64,000 nucleotides of DNA from Xanthomonas sp. AM6 (GCF_025665335.1 NZ_CP106869.1:2258501-2322500); one strand, 5' to 3'; numbered from the stretch's first letter, positions 27,089 through 37,268 are shown. Numbers and translations: made by a program. The notes: a model not told the origin generated them from the sequence alone.

Positions 27089-28267
27089 ATGGACTTCCTG
27101 ACCGAGTGGTTCTGGTTCTTCCTGTTCCTTCCGCTGGCAGCGCTGAGCGGTTGGGTCATCGGCCGCCGTGGCGGCCAGCGTCACGGCGACACGCAGGTCA
27201 GCCGGCTTTCCAGCACCTATTTCCGCGGCCTGAACTACCTGCTCAACGAAGAGCCGGACAAGGCGATCGAGCTGTTCCTGCACATCGCCGAACTGGACAA
27301 GGAAACCTTCGAGACCCAGGTCGCGCTCGGCCATCTGTTCCGCCGGCGCGGTGAAGTCGACCGCGCGATCCGCCTGCACCAGGGCCTGGTGCAGCGCGCC
27401 GACCTGAGCGATCCGCAACGCGTGCAGGCCTTGCTGGCGCTGGGCGAGGACTACATGAAGTCCGGCCTGCTGGACCGGGCCGAGACCGTGTTCACCGAGC
27501 TGGCGCAGATCGACCAGCGCGCGCCGCAGGCGCTCAAGCACCTGATCGGCATCTACCAGGCCGAACGCGACTGGGAAAAGGCGATCGACAACGCCACCCG
27601 CTACGAAGAAGTGACCGGCGAGCCGATGGGCAAGCTGATCGCGCAGTTCGAATGCGAGCTGGCCGACCGCTACCGCGCGTCCGGCAATTCCGAGCTGGCG
27701 CGCGCCGCGATCGCGCGTGCCTACCAGGCCGACGCCACCTCGGTGCGCGCCGGCATCCTGGAAGGGCGCATCGACGTGGACGACGGCAACGACGAGGCCG
27801 CGATCCGCGCCTTCGAGCGCGCCGCGCGGCACGATCCGGACTACCTGCCGGAGATCATGCCGGCGCTGATGGACTGCTACCGGCGCGGCCATGATCTCAG
27901 CGGCGCGCGCGCGTTCCTGTCGGAAATGACCGAGCACTACCGCGGCATCGCCCCGGTGCTGGCGCTGACCCGGCTGATGGAATCGCAGGAAGGCGTGTCC
28001 GCGGCGCGCGCGTACCTCGGGCGGCAGCTGAAGGACCGGCCCTCGGTGCGCGGCGAGTCGGCGCTGATCGACCTGACCCTGGCCGAAGGCGCCGATTCCA
28101 CGGCCACCCTGCAGGACCTCAAGCACATCACCGACCAGCTGCTGGTGCGCAATCCCAGCTACCGCTGCACGCGCTGCGGCTTCGGCGCACGCACCCACCA
28201 TTGGCAATGCCCGAGCTGCAAGGAGTGGGGCACGGTCAAGCCGCTGCTCAACTACGCGGTGGTGTAG
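27089..28267 (+). CDS. lapB: LPS assembly regulator LapB (YciM)
   Basis: 392 residues: an N-terminal membrane helix (FWFFLFLPLAALSGWVIG), tetratricopeptide repeats through most of the cytoplasmic part, and a C-terminal rubredoxin-like metal site with two CxxC pairs (CTRCGFG and CPSCKEWG). In E. coli it brings LpxC to the FtsH protease and so limits lipid A synthesis. Family length is normal (389). The stop is immediately followed by the GTG of the sugar-phosphate transferase gene with no gap, which ties LPS control to envelope-glycan initiation. Confidence 0.96.
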   Translation: MDFLTEWFWFFLFLPLAALSGWVIGRRGGQRHGDTQVSRLSSTYFRGLNYLLNEEPDKAIELFLHIAELDKETFETQVALGHLFRRRGEVDRAIRLHQGLVQRADLSDPQRVQALLALGEDYMKSGLLDRAETVFTELAQIDQRAPQALKHLIGIYQAERDWEKAIDNATRYEEVTGEPMGKLIAQFECELADRYRASGNSELARAAIARAYQADATSVRAGILEGRIDVDDGNDEAAIRAFERAARHDPDYLPEIMPALMDCYRRGHDLSGARAFLSEMTEHYRGIAPVLALTRLMESQEGVSAARAYLGRQLKDRPSVRGESALIDLTLAEGADSTATLQDLKHITDQLLVRNPSYRCTRCGFGARTHHWQCPSCKEWGTVKPLLNYAVV

Positions 28268-29239
28268 GTGCCGGTTGCAGGGTGGGCGCTGCTCGCGGCG
28301 CTGGCGGCGCTCAGCGCGATCGGGACGTGGCTGTCGCGCCGCTACGCACTCAAGCGCAAGTTGATGGACGCGCCCGGCGAGCGTCGCAGCCATGCGATCG
28401 CAACGCCGCGCGGCGGCGGCGTCGCTATCGTGGCGGCGGTGCTGGCGGCATGCGCCTATGCGGCATCGGTCTGGCCTCAGCACGGCGTGGCCATCGCCAT
28501 GTTCGCTGCCGGGCTGGCCTTGGTCGCCGGCATCGGCTGGTGGGACGACCACCGCCCGCTGTCGGCCGCACTGCGTCTGCTGGTGCATGCGGTAGCCGCC
28601 AGCCTGCTGGCCGCACTTGTCTACCGAATGCACCAAAACCCGTGGCTGGCCGCGCTGACCTGGTTGGCGACCATCTCGCTGATCAACATCTGGAACTTCA
28701 TGGATGGCATCAATGGCCTGGCGACCAGCCAGGCGATGCTGGTGGCGCTGGGCTTCGCCGGGTTCCTGTCCGGGCCGCTGCGCTGGGCATGCCTGGCGCT
28801 GATCGTGGCCTGCGCCGGCTTCCTGCCGTTCAACTATCCGCGCGCGCGGATCTTCCTGGGCGACGTGGGCAGCGGGGCGCTGGGCTATCTGGTCGCCGCG
28901 CTGTTCGCCTTGTGCAACGTCGCGACCGGGCTCACGCCATGGTTGCTGTTGATACCGATCTCGGCGTTCGCCATCGACGCCGGCTTCACGTTGTTGTCGC
29001 GCATGCTCGCCGGCGAACGCTGGTGGCAACCGCATGCGCAGCATGTGTACCAGCGTTGGGTCCGCGCGGGCAGCAGCCACACGGTGGTGACGCTCGCCTA
29101 TGCCCTGTTCAGCGTTGTCGCGATTACAATTGCCTGGTTTGGTGGAACGCTGCGAACCGGGGGGCAGGTTGGATTGGCGCTTGTCTGGTATCTCTCGGCA
29201 AGCGCGCTTTGGCTGACTTTGCGTAAGGGAGTGCGCTGA
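28268..29239 (+). CDS. WecA/WbpL-type glycosyl-1-phosphate transferase
   Basis: 323 residues, about ten membrane helices. Transfers a HexNAc-1-phosphate to undecaprenyl phosphate, starting O-antigen or exopolysaccharide repeat units. Family motifs are present: RRSHAIATPRGGG, the Mg-binding WWDDH, the catalytic NFMDGINGLA, FLGDVGSG, and the C-terminal HAQHVYQRW carbohydrate-recognition segment. GTG start directly abuts the lapB stop. WbpL is suggested rather than WecA by the WbpM-type gene that follows, but the exact sugar is not readable. Confidence 0.88.
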   Translation: MPVAGWALLAALAALSAIGTWLSRRYALKRKLMDAPGERRSHAIATPRGGGVAIVAAVLAACAYAASVWPQHGVAIAMFAAGLALVAGIGWWDDHRPLSAALRLLVHAVAASLLAALVYRMHQNPWLAALTWLATISLINIWNFMDGINGLATSQAMLVALGFAGFLSGPLRWACLALIVACAGFLPFNYPRARIFLGDVGSGALGYLVAALFALCNVATGLTPWLLLIPISAFAIDAGFTLLSRMLAGERWWQPHAQHVYQRWVRAGSSHTVVTLAYALFSVVAITIAWFGGTLRTGGQVGLALVWYLSASALWLTLRKGVR

Positions 29240-29256
29240 ACTCATATGGATAACTG

Positions 29257-31167
29257 ATGCTTTCGATCCGCGACCGTTTCACCGAGATGTTCCCCAAGGC
29301 CTCCGTGGTCGTCCACGATCTGGTGATCGTGTGGATCTGCTGGCAGTTGCTGCACGCGGCGCGCTATACGATGCTGCCCGGCGAGCATCCGCTGCCGTTG
29401 TGGAACCTCAACACCGCCATCGTGCTGGCGGCGCAGGGGCTGGTGTTCTGGAAGGTCGGCCTGTACCGCGGGCTGTGGCGCTTCGCCAGCGTTCCGGACC
29501 TGCTGAACATCTTCAAGGCCAGCTTCTACGGCCTGGTGGCGATCGTGCTGGGGCTGGCCTACAGCCGCTTCGATTCCATCCCGCTGTCGGTATTGATGGT
29601 GTATCCGTTCGCGCTGTCGGCGCTGCTGGGCGCGCCGCGGCTGCTGTACCGCGCCTGGAAGGATTACCAGATCGCGCATTCGGACGAGACCGCGCGGCGC
29701 GTGCTGATCGTCGGCGCCGGCCGCGCGGCCGAGGCGCTGGTGCGCGACCTGCGCCGTTCCGGCGCCTACCACCCGGTCGGCTTCGTCGACGATGCCGGCC
29801 ATCTGCACGGCGCCAAGCTGCAGGGCCTGCCGATCCTGGGCCGGATCGACGAGGCCGGGGCGATCGCCAAGGAGACCGCGGCCAAGCTGCTGGTCATCGC
29901 GATCCCGTCGCTGGACGCGGCCGGCATGCAGCGGGTGGTGGCGATCTGCGAAGGCACCGGGCTGCCGTTCCGCACCGTGCCGCGCCTGCTCGACGTGCTC
30001 GAAGGCCACTACCTGCCGGGCGAACTGAAGGAGGTCGCGATCGAGGACCTGCTCGGGCGCAAGCCGGTGACCCCGGACTGGAAGCTGATCAAGGGCTGGC
30101 TGTCCGGGCGCACGGTGATGGTCACCGGCGCCGGCGGCTCGATCGGTTCGGAACTGTGCCGGCAGTGCGCGCGGCACGGCGCGCGCAAGGTGGTGCTGCT
30201 GGAGATCGACGAACTGGCGCTGATCACCATCCATGCCGACCTGCACCGCACCTTCCCCGACCTGGAAATCGAGTGCGTGCTGGGCGATTGCGGCGATCCG
30301 GCGGTGACCCGCCACGCGATGCGCATCGCCGAGCCGGACGCGGTGTTCCACGCCGCGGCCTACAAGCAGGTGCCGCTGCTGGAGCGGCAGTTCCGCGAAG
30401 CGGTCCGCAACAACGTGCTGTCCACCGAGACCGTGGCCCGCGCCTGCGTCGCCGCCAAGGTCTCGACCTTCGTGTTCATCTCCACCGACAAGGCGGTGAA
30501 CCCGGTCAACGTGCTCGGCGCCTCCAAGCGCTACGCGGAAATGGTGTGCCAGTCGCTGGACGACCAGGCGGTGGGCACGCGCTTCGTCACCGTGCGCTTC
30601 GGCAACGTGCTGGATTCGGCCGGCAGCGTGGTGCCGCTGTTCCGCGAGCAGATCCGCCAGGGCGGCCCGGTCACGGTGACCGACCCGCAGGTGACCCGCT
30701 ACTTCATGACCATTCCCGAGGCCTGCCAGCTGATCGTGCAGGCCGCCGCCTCGGCGTCGCATGGCGCGATCTACACGCTGGACATGGGCGAGCCGGTGCC
30801 GATCCGCCTGCTCGCCGAGCAGATGATCCGCCTGGCCGGCAAGCAGCCCGGGCGCGACATCGCGATCGTCTACACCGGCCTGCGCCCGGGCGAGAAGCTG
30901 CACGAAACCCTGTTCTATGCCGACGAGAACTATCGGCCCACCTCGCATCCGAAGATCCTGGAAGCCGGCGCGCGCAGCTTCTCGCGCGAGGACATCCTGC
31001 AGGGCCTCCAGCAATTGCGTGCCGCGGTGGCCGACTACGACAGCGACGGCATCGAAAAAGTGCTGCGCACGACCATGCCCGAATTCGCGCCGCTGCGACA
31101 ACAGGGCAGTCACGATAGCTCCGCTACAATCGTTCCTTTCCCCGCACGCGAGGCCAGAAGGCTCTGA
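29257..31167 (+). CDS. WbpM/CapD-type UDP-sugar 4,6-dehydratase
   Basis: Membrane-anchored dehydratase that makes UDP-4-keto-6-deoxy-HexNAc for surface glycans. 636 residues: four N-terminal membrane helices, a CoA-binding-like domain (VLIVGAGRAAEALVRDL, about residue 150), and the SDR catalytic domain (TGAGGSIGSELCRQ at about residue 290, AAYKQVPLLE, FISTDKAVNPVNVLGASKR). The catalytic Tyr of ordinary SDRs is replaced by the Asp/Lys pattern typical of the WbpM/PglF group. 17 bases after the transferase gene; its TGA overlaps the galU ATG by one base. Confidence 0.93.
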   Translation: MLSIRDRFTEMFPKASVVVHDLVIVWICWQLLHAARYTMLPGEHPLPLWNLNTAIVLAAQGLVFWKVGLYRGLWRFASVPDLLNIFKASFYGLVAIVLGLAYSRFDSIPLSVLMVYPFALSALLGAPRLLYRAWKDYQIAHSDETARRVLIVGAGRAAEALVRDLRRSGAYHPVGFVDDAGHLHGAKLQGLPILGRIDEAGAIAKETAAKLLVIAIPSLDAAGMQRVVAICEGTGLPFRTVPRLLDVLEGHYLPGELKEVAIEDLLGRKPVTPDWKLIKGWLSGRTVMVTGAGGSIGSELCRQCARHGARKVVLLEIDELALITIHADLHRTFPDLEIECVLGDCGDPAVTRHAMRIAEPDAVFHAAAYKQVPLLERQFREAVRNNVLSTETVARACVAAKVSTFVFISTDKAVNPVNVLGASKRYAEMVCQSLDDQAVGTRFVTVRFGNVLDSAGSVVPLFREQIRQGGPVTVTDPQVTRYFMTIPEACQLIVQAAASASHGAIYTLDMGEPVPIRLLAEQMIRLAGKQPGRDIAIVYTGLRPGEKLHETLFYADENYRPTSHPKILEAGARSFSREDILQGLQQLRAAVADYDSDGIEKVLRTTMPEFAPLRQQGSHDSSATIVPFPAREARRL

Positions 31168-32063
31168 TGAGCAAGAGAATCCGCAAGGCAGTTTTCCCGG
31201 TCGCAGGACTGGGTACCCGCTTTCTTCCCGCCACCAAGACGGTGCCCAAGGAAATGCTGCCGATCATCGATCGGCCGCTGATCCAGTACGCCGTCGACGA
31301 GGCGATCGAGGCCGGTTGCGACACCCTGATCTTCGTCACCAACCGCTACAAGCACGCGGTTGCGGATTATTTCGACAAGGCCTACGAGCTGGAGCAGAAG
31401 CTCGAGCGCGCCGGCAAGCTCGAGCAACTGGAGCTGGTGCGCCACGTGCTGCCCAACGGCGTGCGCGCGATCTTCGTGACCCAGGCCGAGGCGCTCGGGC
31501 TCGGCCATGCCGTGCTGTGCGCCAAGCCGATCATCGGCGACGAGCCGTTCGCGGTGCTGCTGCCCGACGACCTGATCTGGAACCGCGGCCCTGGCGCGCT
31601 GACGCAGATGGCCGACGTGGCCGAGCGTTCCGGCGCCAGCGTGATCGCGGTGCAGGACGTGCCGCACGAGAGCACCGGCAGCTACGGCATCGTCGCCACC
31701 GAGGCGTTCGACGGCAGCGAAGGCAAGATCACCGCGATCGTCGAGAAGCCCAAGCCGGCCGATGCGCCGAGCGACCTGGCGGTGGTGGGCCGCTACGTGC
31801 TCAGTTCCAAGATCTTCGACCTGCTGGAGAAGACCGTGCCGGGTGCGGGCGGCGAGATCCAGCTGACCGACGCGATCGCCGCGCTGATCCAGAGCGATCC
31901 GGTGCATGCCTACCGCTTCGAGGGCACCCGCTTCGATTGCGGCACCCACATCGGCCTGATCGAGGCGACCATCCGCTATGCGCTGGACCACGAGAAGTTG
32001 AGCAAGCCGGCGCAGGAAATGATGCGCAAGGCGCTGGCCGACGTCGAAGCCGGCGCCAGGTAA
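31167..32063 (+). CDS. galU: UTP-glucose-1-phosphate uridylyltransferase
   Basis: Makes UDP-glucose, precursor of xanthan, LPS and other glycans. 298 residues with FPVAGLGTRFLPATKTVPKE (nucleotide site), IIDRPLIQYAVDEA, GLGHAVLCAK, LLPDDLI and IVEKPKP. Normal family length. Translationally linked to the dehydratase gene, so UDP-sugar supply and glycan building are co-expressed. A strong terminator follows. Confidence 0.96.
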   Translation: MSKRIRKAVFPVAGLGTRFLPATKTVPKEMLPIIDRPLIQYAVDEAIEAGCDTLIFVTNRYKHAVADYFDKAYELEQKLERAGKLEQLELVRHVLPNGVRAIFVTQAEALGLGHAVLCAKPIIGDEPFAVLLPDDLIWNRGPGALTQMADVAERSGASVIAVQDVPHESTGSYGIVATEAFDGSEGKITAIVEKPKPADAPSDLAVVGRYVLSSKIFDLLEKTVPGAGGEIQLTDAIAALIQSDPVHAYRFEGTRFDCGTHIGLIEATIRYALDHEKLSKPAQEMMRKALADVEAGAR

Positions 32064-32137
32064 GCGCGGCCGCGTTGCCGAAGCGCGCGGGTCCGCCGCG
32101 TCGCGTACGGGGTTCGGCAGCCAAACGCCGTCGCAAG

Positions 32138-32165
32138 AAAAAGGGCAGCCTGGGCTGCCCTTTTT
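32138..32165. terminator. Bidirectional intrinsic terminator galU/fadA
   Basis: Perfect 13-base arms AAAAAGGGCAGCC (32138-32150) and GGCTGCCCTTTTT (32153-32165). An A-run on the left and a T-run on the right make it work for the convergent galU (+) and thiolase (-) transcripts. Confidence 0.93.
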
Positions 32166-32184
32166 CGTTGCCGAAGCCAGACGC

Positions 32185-33390
<1,206 letters not shown>

Positions 33391-33404
33391 GGCTTTCTCC
33401 GAAA

Positions 33405-33550
33405 GCCGGGATTGGGGATTCGGGATTGGGGATTCGTCGGAGCGGATCCCGGTGCCCGAATGTCTTGTGCCCGGCGGATGAATTGTTGGAGGGAATCGTT
33501 GCAGAGGTGGGGAGCCGCAGTTGCGAATCCCCACTCCCCAATCCCGAATC
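33405..33550. repeat. GGGATT-type repeats in inverted array
   Basis: Left block 33405-33436 contains four tandem GGGATT(G/C) units. Right block 33524-33550 is its reverse complement with an AGT change. Together they could fold into a long hairpin in the fadN-fadA intercistronic RNA. The same unit recurs at 51133-51352. Confidence 0.85.
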
Positions 33551-35923
33551 TCAGTTCCTAAGCGGCTTGCCCGTCTTGAGCATGTGCCCGATCCGCGCCT
33601 GGGTCTTTTCCTGCTGGGCCAGTTCGACGAAGTGCTTGCGCTCGAGCTTGAGCAGCCACTCCTCGTCGACCAGCGCGCCGCGGTCGACTTCGCCGCCGCA
33701 CAGCACGGTGGCGATGCGGGTGGCGATCTCGTAGTCGTACTCGCTGATGAAGCGGCCTTCCAGCATGTTGACCAGCAGCATCTTGAAGGTGGCGATGCCG
33801 ACGTCGCCGGCGACCTGGATGCGCCGTGCCGGCAGCGGCGGGCGGTAGCCGCCCTCGGCCAGCGCGCGCGCTTCGGCCTTGGCGATGTACAGCGCCTCGT
33901 AGCTATTGAACACGACCTTGTCGGTGCCGCGCAGCAGGCCCAGTTCCTTGGCGTTGACCGCCGAGGTGGAGACCTTGGCCATCGCCACGGTCTCGAAGGT
34001 CTTCTTCAGCTCGGCGAACACGTCGCCGCCGGGGCCGGCCGCCTGCGAGGCGCGCACCGCGATCTCTTTCAGGCCGCCACCGGCCGGCAGCAGGCCGACG
34101 CCGGCCTCGACCAGGCCGATGTAGCTTTCCAGCGCGGCCACGGTCTTGGCGCTGTGCATCTGGAATTCGCAGCCGCCGCCCAGGGCCAGGCCGCGCACCG
34201 CCGCGACCACCGGCACCAGCGAATACTTGATGCGCTGGCTGGTGGCCTGGAAGTTGGCGACCATCGCCTCGAACGCATCGACCTTGCCGGCCTGCAGCAG
34301 GCCCAGCGCGCCGGCCAGGTCGGCGCCGGCGGAGAAGGGCTCCTTCTGCTGCCAGATCACCAGGCCCTTGAAGTCCTTCTCGGCGCGGCCGACCGCTTCC
34401 TGCAGGCCGTCGAGCACCTGGTCGGAGACGGTGTTCATCTTGGTCTTGAAGCTGACCACGGCGATGTCGTCGCCGTCGTGCCACAGGCGCAGGCCGTCGT
34501 TCTCGAACACGGTCTCGCCCGGGGCGAACTTCTCGCCCAGCAGCGGGTCGGGGAAGCGCTGGCGCTGGTACACCGGCAGCGCCGAGCGCGGCAGCTTGGC
34601 GTTGCGCGCCGGGCTGTAGCTGCCCTCGGCGGCGTGCACGCCGTCGCGGCCGTCGAACACCCAGTCCGGCAACGGGGCATTGCTCATGGTCTTGCCGGCG
34701 ACGATGTCGTCGGCGATCCACTGCGCCACCTGCTTCCAGCCGGCGGCCTGCCAGGTCTCGAACGGGCCCAGCGACCAGCCGTAGCCCCAGCGGATCGCCA
34801 GGTCCACGTCGCGCGCGGTTTCGGCGATATCGGCCAGGTGGTAGGCGCTGTAGTGGAACAGGTCGCGGAACGTGGCCCACAGGAACTGCGCCTGCGGGTG
34901 CTGGCTCTCGCGCAGCTTGGCGAACTTCTCGGCCGGGTTCTTGATCTTCAGGATCTCGACCACTTCCGGCGCCGCGGCGCGGTCGGCCGGGCGGTAGTCC
35001 TGCTTCTCCAGGTCCAGCACCACGATGTCCTTGCCGACCTTGCGGAAGATGCCGGCGCCGACCTTCTGGCCGAGCGCGCCCTTGGCGATCAGCGCGTCCA
35101 GCCACTTCGGCGAGGCGAAGTATTGGTGCCACGGATCGTCGGGCAGGGTGTCGGCCATGGTCTTGATGACGTGGGCCATGGTGTCCAGGCCGACCACGTC
35201 GGAGGTGCGGTAGGTCGCCGACTTCGGGCGCCCGACCAGCGGGCCGGTCAGCGCATCGACCTCGTCGAAGCCCAGGCCGGACTGCGCGGTGTGGTGGATG
35301 GTGGACAGGATCGAGAACACGCCGATGCGGTTGCCGATGAAGTTCGGGGTGTCCTTGGCGTAGACCACGCCCTTGCCCAGGGTGGTGACCAGGAACGCTT
35401 CCAGGCCTTCCAGCACGGCGGCATCGGTGCCCTTGGCCGGGATCAGTTCGGCCAGGTGCATGTAGCGCGGCGGGTTGAAGAAGTGCACGCCGCAGAAGCG
35501 GTGGCGCAGCTGCTCGGGCAGCACGTCGGAGAGCTTGTTGATGCCCAGGCCGGAGGTATTGGAGGCCAGCACCGCGTGATCGGCCACGAACGGGGCGATC
35601 TTCTTGTACAGGTCCTGCTTCCAGTCCATGCGCTCGGCGATGGCTTCGATGATCAGGTCGCAGCCGCGCAGCTGCTCCAGGCCGGAGTCGTAGTTGGCCG
35701 GGGTGATCGCCTCGGCCAGTGCCGCGCTGGCCAGCGGCGCCGGGCTCAGCTTGGTCAGGTTGGCGATGGCCTTGAGCACGATGCCGTCGGGATGGCCTTC
35801 CTTGGCGGGAAGGTCGAACAGGACGGTGTCGACGCCGGCGTTGGTCAGGTGCGCAGCGATCTGCGCGCCCATCACGCCCGCGCCCAGGACGGCGGCACGG
35901 CGGACTAGCAGGGGGTTGGACAT
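33551..35923 (-). CDS. fadN: 3-hydroxyacyl-CoA dehydrogenase/enoyl-CoA hydratase (FadN type)
   Basis: Bifunctional beta-oxidation enzyme of 790 residues. The dehydrogenase comes first (NAD site VLGAGVMGAQIAAHL; SNTSGLGINKL; VHFFNPPRYMHLAELIP with the catalytic His), a second HAD helical domain follows (residues about 190-400), and the hydratase part is C-terminal (FSAGADLAGAL, LALGGGCEFQMHS, GVGLLPAGGG). This order is that of Bacillus FadN and is opposite to E. coli FadB. Upstream lies a TetR regulator gene on the same strand, 60 bases away. Confidence 0.93.
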   Translation of the reverse strand: MSNPLLVRRAAVLGAGVMGAQIAAHLTNAGVDTVLFDLPAKEGHPDGIVLKAIANLTKLSPAPLASAALAEAITPANYDSGLEQLRGCDLIIEAIAERMDWKQDLYKKIAPFVADHAVLASNTSGLGINKLSDVLPEQLRHRFCGVHFFNPPRYMHLAELIPAKGTDAAVLEGLEAFLVTTLGKGVVYAKDTPNFIGNRIGVFSILSTIHHTAQSGLGFDEVDALTGPLVGRPKSATYRTSDVVGLDTMAHVIKTMADTLPDDPWHQYFASPKWLDALIAKGALGQKVGAGIFRKVGKDIVVLDLEKQDYRPADRAAAPEVVEILKIKNPAEKFAKLRESQHPQAQFLWATFRDLFHYSAYHLADIAETARDVDLAIRWGYGWSLGPFETWQAAGWKQVAQWIADDIVAGKTMSNAPLPDWVFDGRDGVHAAEGSYSPARNAKLPRSALPVYQRQRFPDPLLGEKFAPGETVFENDGLRLWHDGDDIAVVSFKTKMNTVSDQVLDGLQEAVGRAEKDFKGLVIWQQKEPFSAGADLAGALGLLQAGKVDAFEAMVANFQATSQRIKYSLVPVVAAVRGLALGGGCEFQMHSAKTVAALESYIGLVEAGVGLLPAGGGLKEIAVRASQAAGPGGDVFAELKKTFETVAMAKVSTSAVNAKELGLLRGTDKVVFNSYEALYIAKAEARALAEGGYRPPLPARRIQVAGDVGIATFKMLLVNMLEGRFISEYDYEIATRIATVLCGGEVDRGALVDEEWLLKLERKHFVELAQQEKTQARIGHMLKTGKPLRN

Positions 35924-35983
35924 AGCGATCAGCCTCTGTGGGTCAACGATTGCGGGTTCGGGTATGAGGAGGGGCTTGCGGGA

Positions 35984-36616
35984 TCAGGGCGCGGCGCGGG
36001 CCAGGAAGCCCGCTTCGGCGAAACGGATCAGTTCGCGCGCGGCGTGGGCGCGGTGCGCGCCTTCGCTGACGCCGGCGGGACGCTTGATCAGGCCGAAGTC
36101 GGCCATGGCGTAGGTCAGGGCGCCGGCCAGGAAATCCAGGCGCCAGTACAGTTCTTCCTTGCTCAGCTCGGGCACGCACACGGCGATGGCCTTGCCGAAT
36201 TCGCGCAGCACATGGCCGTAGTGGTCGGACAGGAACTGGCGCAGGCTGTCGTTCTTCTCGGCGTAGGCGCGGGCGATCACGCGCACGAAGGCGCCGCCGC
36301 TCTGGCGGTCCTGGGCCATCGCCAGCGCCGGTTCCACGAACGCGGCCAGTACCGGCCCGAGCTGGCCCGGATGCTGGCGCTGCGCGGCCTCCAGCTGCGC
36401 CAGGCGCGCGGCGGTCATCTCGTCCATGCGTCGCCGGAACACCTCGTTGACCAGGTTTTCCTTGGAGCCGAAGTGGTAGTTGACCGCGGCGATGTTGACG
36501 TCGGCCTGGCTGGTGACCTGGCGCAGCGAGGTGCCGGTGAAGCCGTGCTGGGCGAACAGTTCCTCGGCCGCGCTGAGGATGCGGTCCTTGGTGGAGAAGT
36601 GCGCTTGCTTTGCCAT
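35984..36616 (-). CDS. PsrA-like TetR-family regulator of beta-oxidation
   Basis: 210 residues. N-terminal helix-turn-helix: DRILSAAEELFAQHGFTGTS, then VNIAAVNYHFGSKENLV, very close to the Pseudomonas fatty-acid sensor PsrA. The C-terminal ligand domain includes ELSKEELYWRLDFLAGAL, again in the PsrA pattern. First gene of the operon with fadN and fadA. Its own leader holds a CAAAC-N4-GTTTG palindrome, the PsrA-type operator, so it probably represses the operon until long-chain acyl ligands bind. ATG 36616 chosen; a start at 36637 would overlap the operator. Confidence 0.87.
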   Translation of the reverse strand: MAKQAHFSTKDRILSAAEELFAQHGFTGTSLRQVTSQADVNIAAVNYHFGSKENLVNEVFRRRMDEMTAARLAQLEAAQRQHPGQLGPVLAAFVEPALAMAQDRQSGGAFVRVIARAYAEKNDSLRQFLSDHYGHVLREFGKAIAVCVPELSKEELYWRLDFLAGALTYAMADFGLIKRPAGVSEGAHRAHAARELIRFAEAGFLARAAP

Positions 36617-36633
36617 GCGGCCGCCGGAATCAA

Positions 36634-36649
36634 TCAAACGATTGTTTGA
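36634..36649. promoter_or_regulatory. PsrA-type operator
   Basis: Palindrome TCAAAC-GATT-GTTTGA, with perfect 6-base arms, 18 bases upstream of the regulator ATG. It matches the published PsrA consensus (G/C)AAAC-N2-4-GTTT(G/C). Autoregulation and repression of the fad operon are inferred. Confidence 0.75.
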
Positions 36650-36718
36650 GTCTAGGCCCGGCCACCGGCCGCGTCATGTTGCAATGCAGCACGATTCAGC
36701 CGACACCCGTGCAAACCC

Positions 36719-36786
36719 CGTTGCGATTGGATAGAATTGTCCATCGCAATTCTGGCTAAGCCCGCGTTTTGACGCGGGTTTTTTTC
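36719..36786 (+). ncRNA. Possible attenuator or short RNA before ndk
   Basis: An inverted repeat GTTGCGAT...ATCGCAAT (about 36720-36752) encloses TAGAAT, and is followed by a strong intrinsic terminator, CCCGCG-TTTTGA-CGCGGG with seven T (36760-36784), 50 bases before the ndk ATG. No upstream plus-strand gene needs this terminator. It may end a short RNA or act as an attenuator in the ndk leader. Confidence 0.45.
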
Positions 36787-36833
36787 ATGCTAACCTCGGG
36801 CCGTCTAGTGGCCCGCCCAACGGAGAACTTCCC

Positions 36834-37259
36834 ATGGCGCTGGAGCGCACCCTGTCCATCATCAAGCCCGATGCCGTCGCCAAGAACGTCATCGGCGAGA
36901 TCTATTCCCGCTTCGAGAAGGCCGGCCTGAAGGTCGTGGCCGCCAAGTACAAGCAGCTGTCGCGCCGCGAGGCCGAGGGCTTCTACGCCGTGCACCGCGA
37001 GCGCCCGTTCTTCAACGCGCTGGTCGAGTTCATGATCTCCGGCCCGGTGATGATCCAGGCGCTGGAAGGCGAGAACGCCGTGGCCGCGCACCGCGACCTG
37101 CTCGGCGCCACCAACCCGAAGGACGCCGCGCCGGGCACCATCCGCGCCGATTTCGCCGACTCGATCGACGCCAACGCCGCGCACGGTTCCGACTCGGTCG
37201 AGAACGCCGCCAACGAAGTGGCGTATTTCTTCGCCGCCACCGAAGTGGTTTCCCGCTAA
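36834..37259 (+). CDS. ndk: Nucleoside diphosphate kinase
   Basis: Balances nucleoside triphosphate pools through a phosphohistidine. 141 residues: [45 protein letters not shown] and the catalytic His in [16 protein letters not shown]. Good site GGAGAA nine bases upstream. Followed nine bases later by rlmN, a widespread order. Confidence 0.97.
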   Translation: MALERTLSIIKPDAVAKNVIGEIYSRFEKAGLKVVAAKYKQLSRREAEGFYAVHRERPFFNALVEFMISGPVMIQALEGENAVAAHRDLLGATNPKDAAPGTIRADFADSIDANAAHGSDSVENAANEVAYFFAATEVVSR

Positions 37260-37268
37260 GAGGTCATC

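Noticed and set aside
26756-29245. Minus-strand open frame of 829 codons opposite lapA, lapB and the transferase
   Set aside because: Covers three well-supported plus-strand genes; translation is low-complexity.
33405-33550. GGGATT repeats as a CRISPR array
   Set aside because: Units are about 7 bases, tandem, without spacers of constant length, and no cas genes are nearby.
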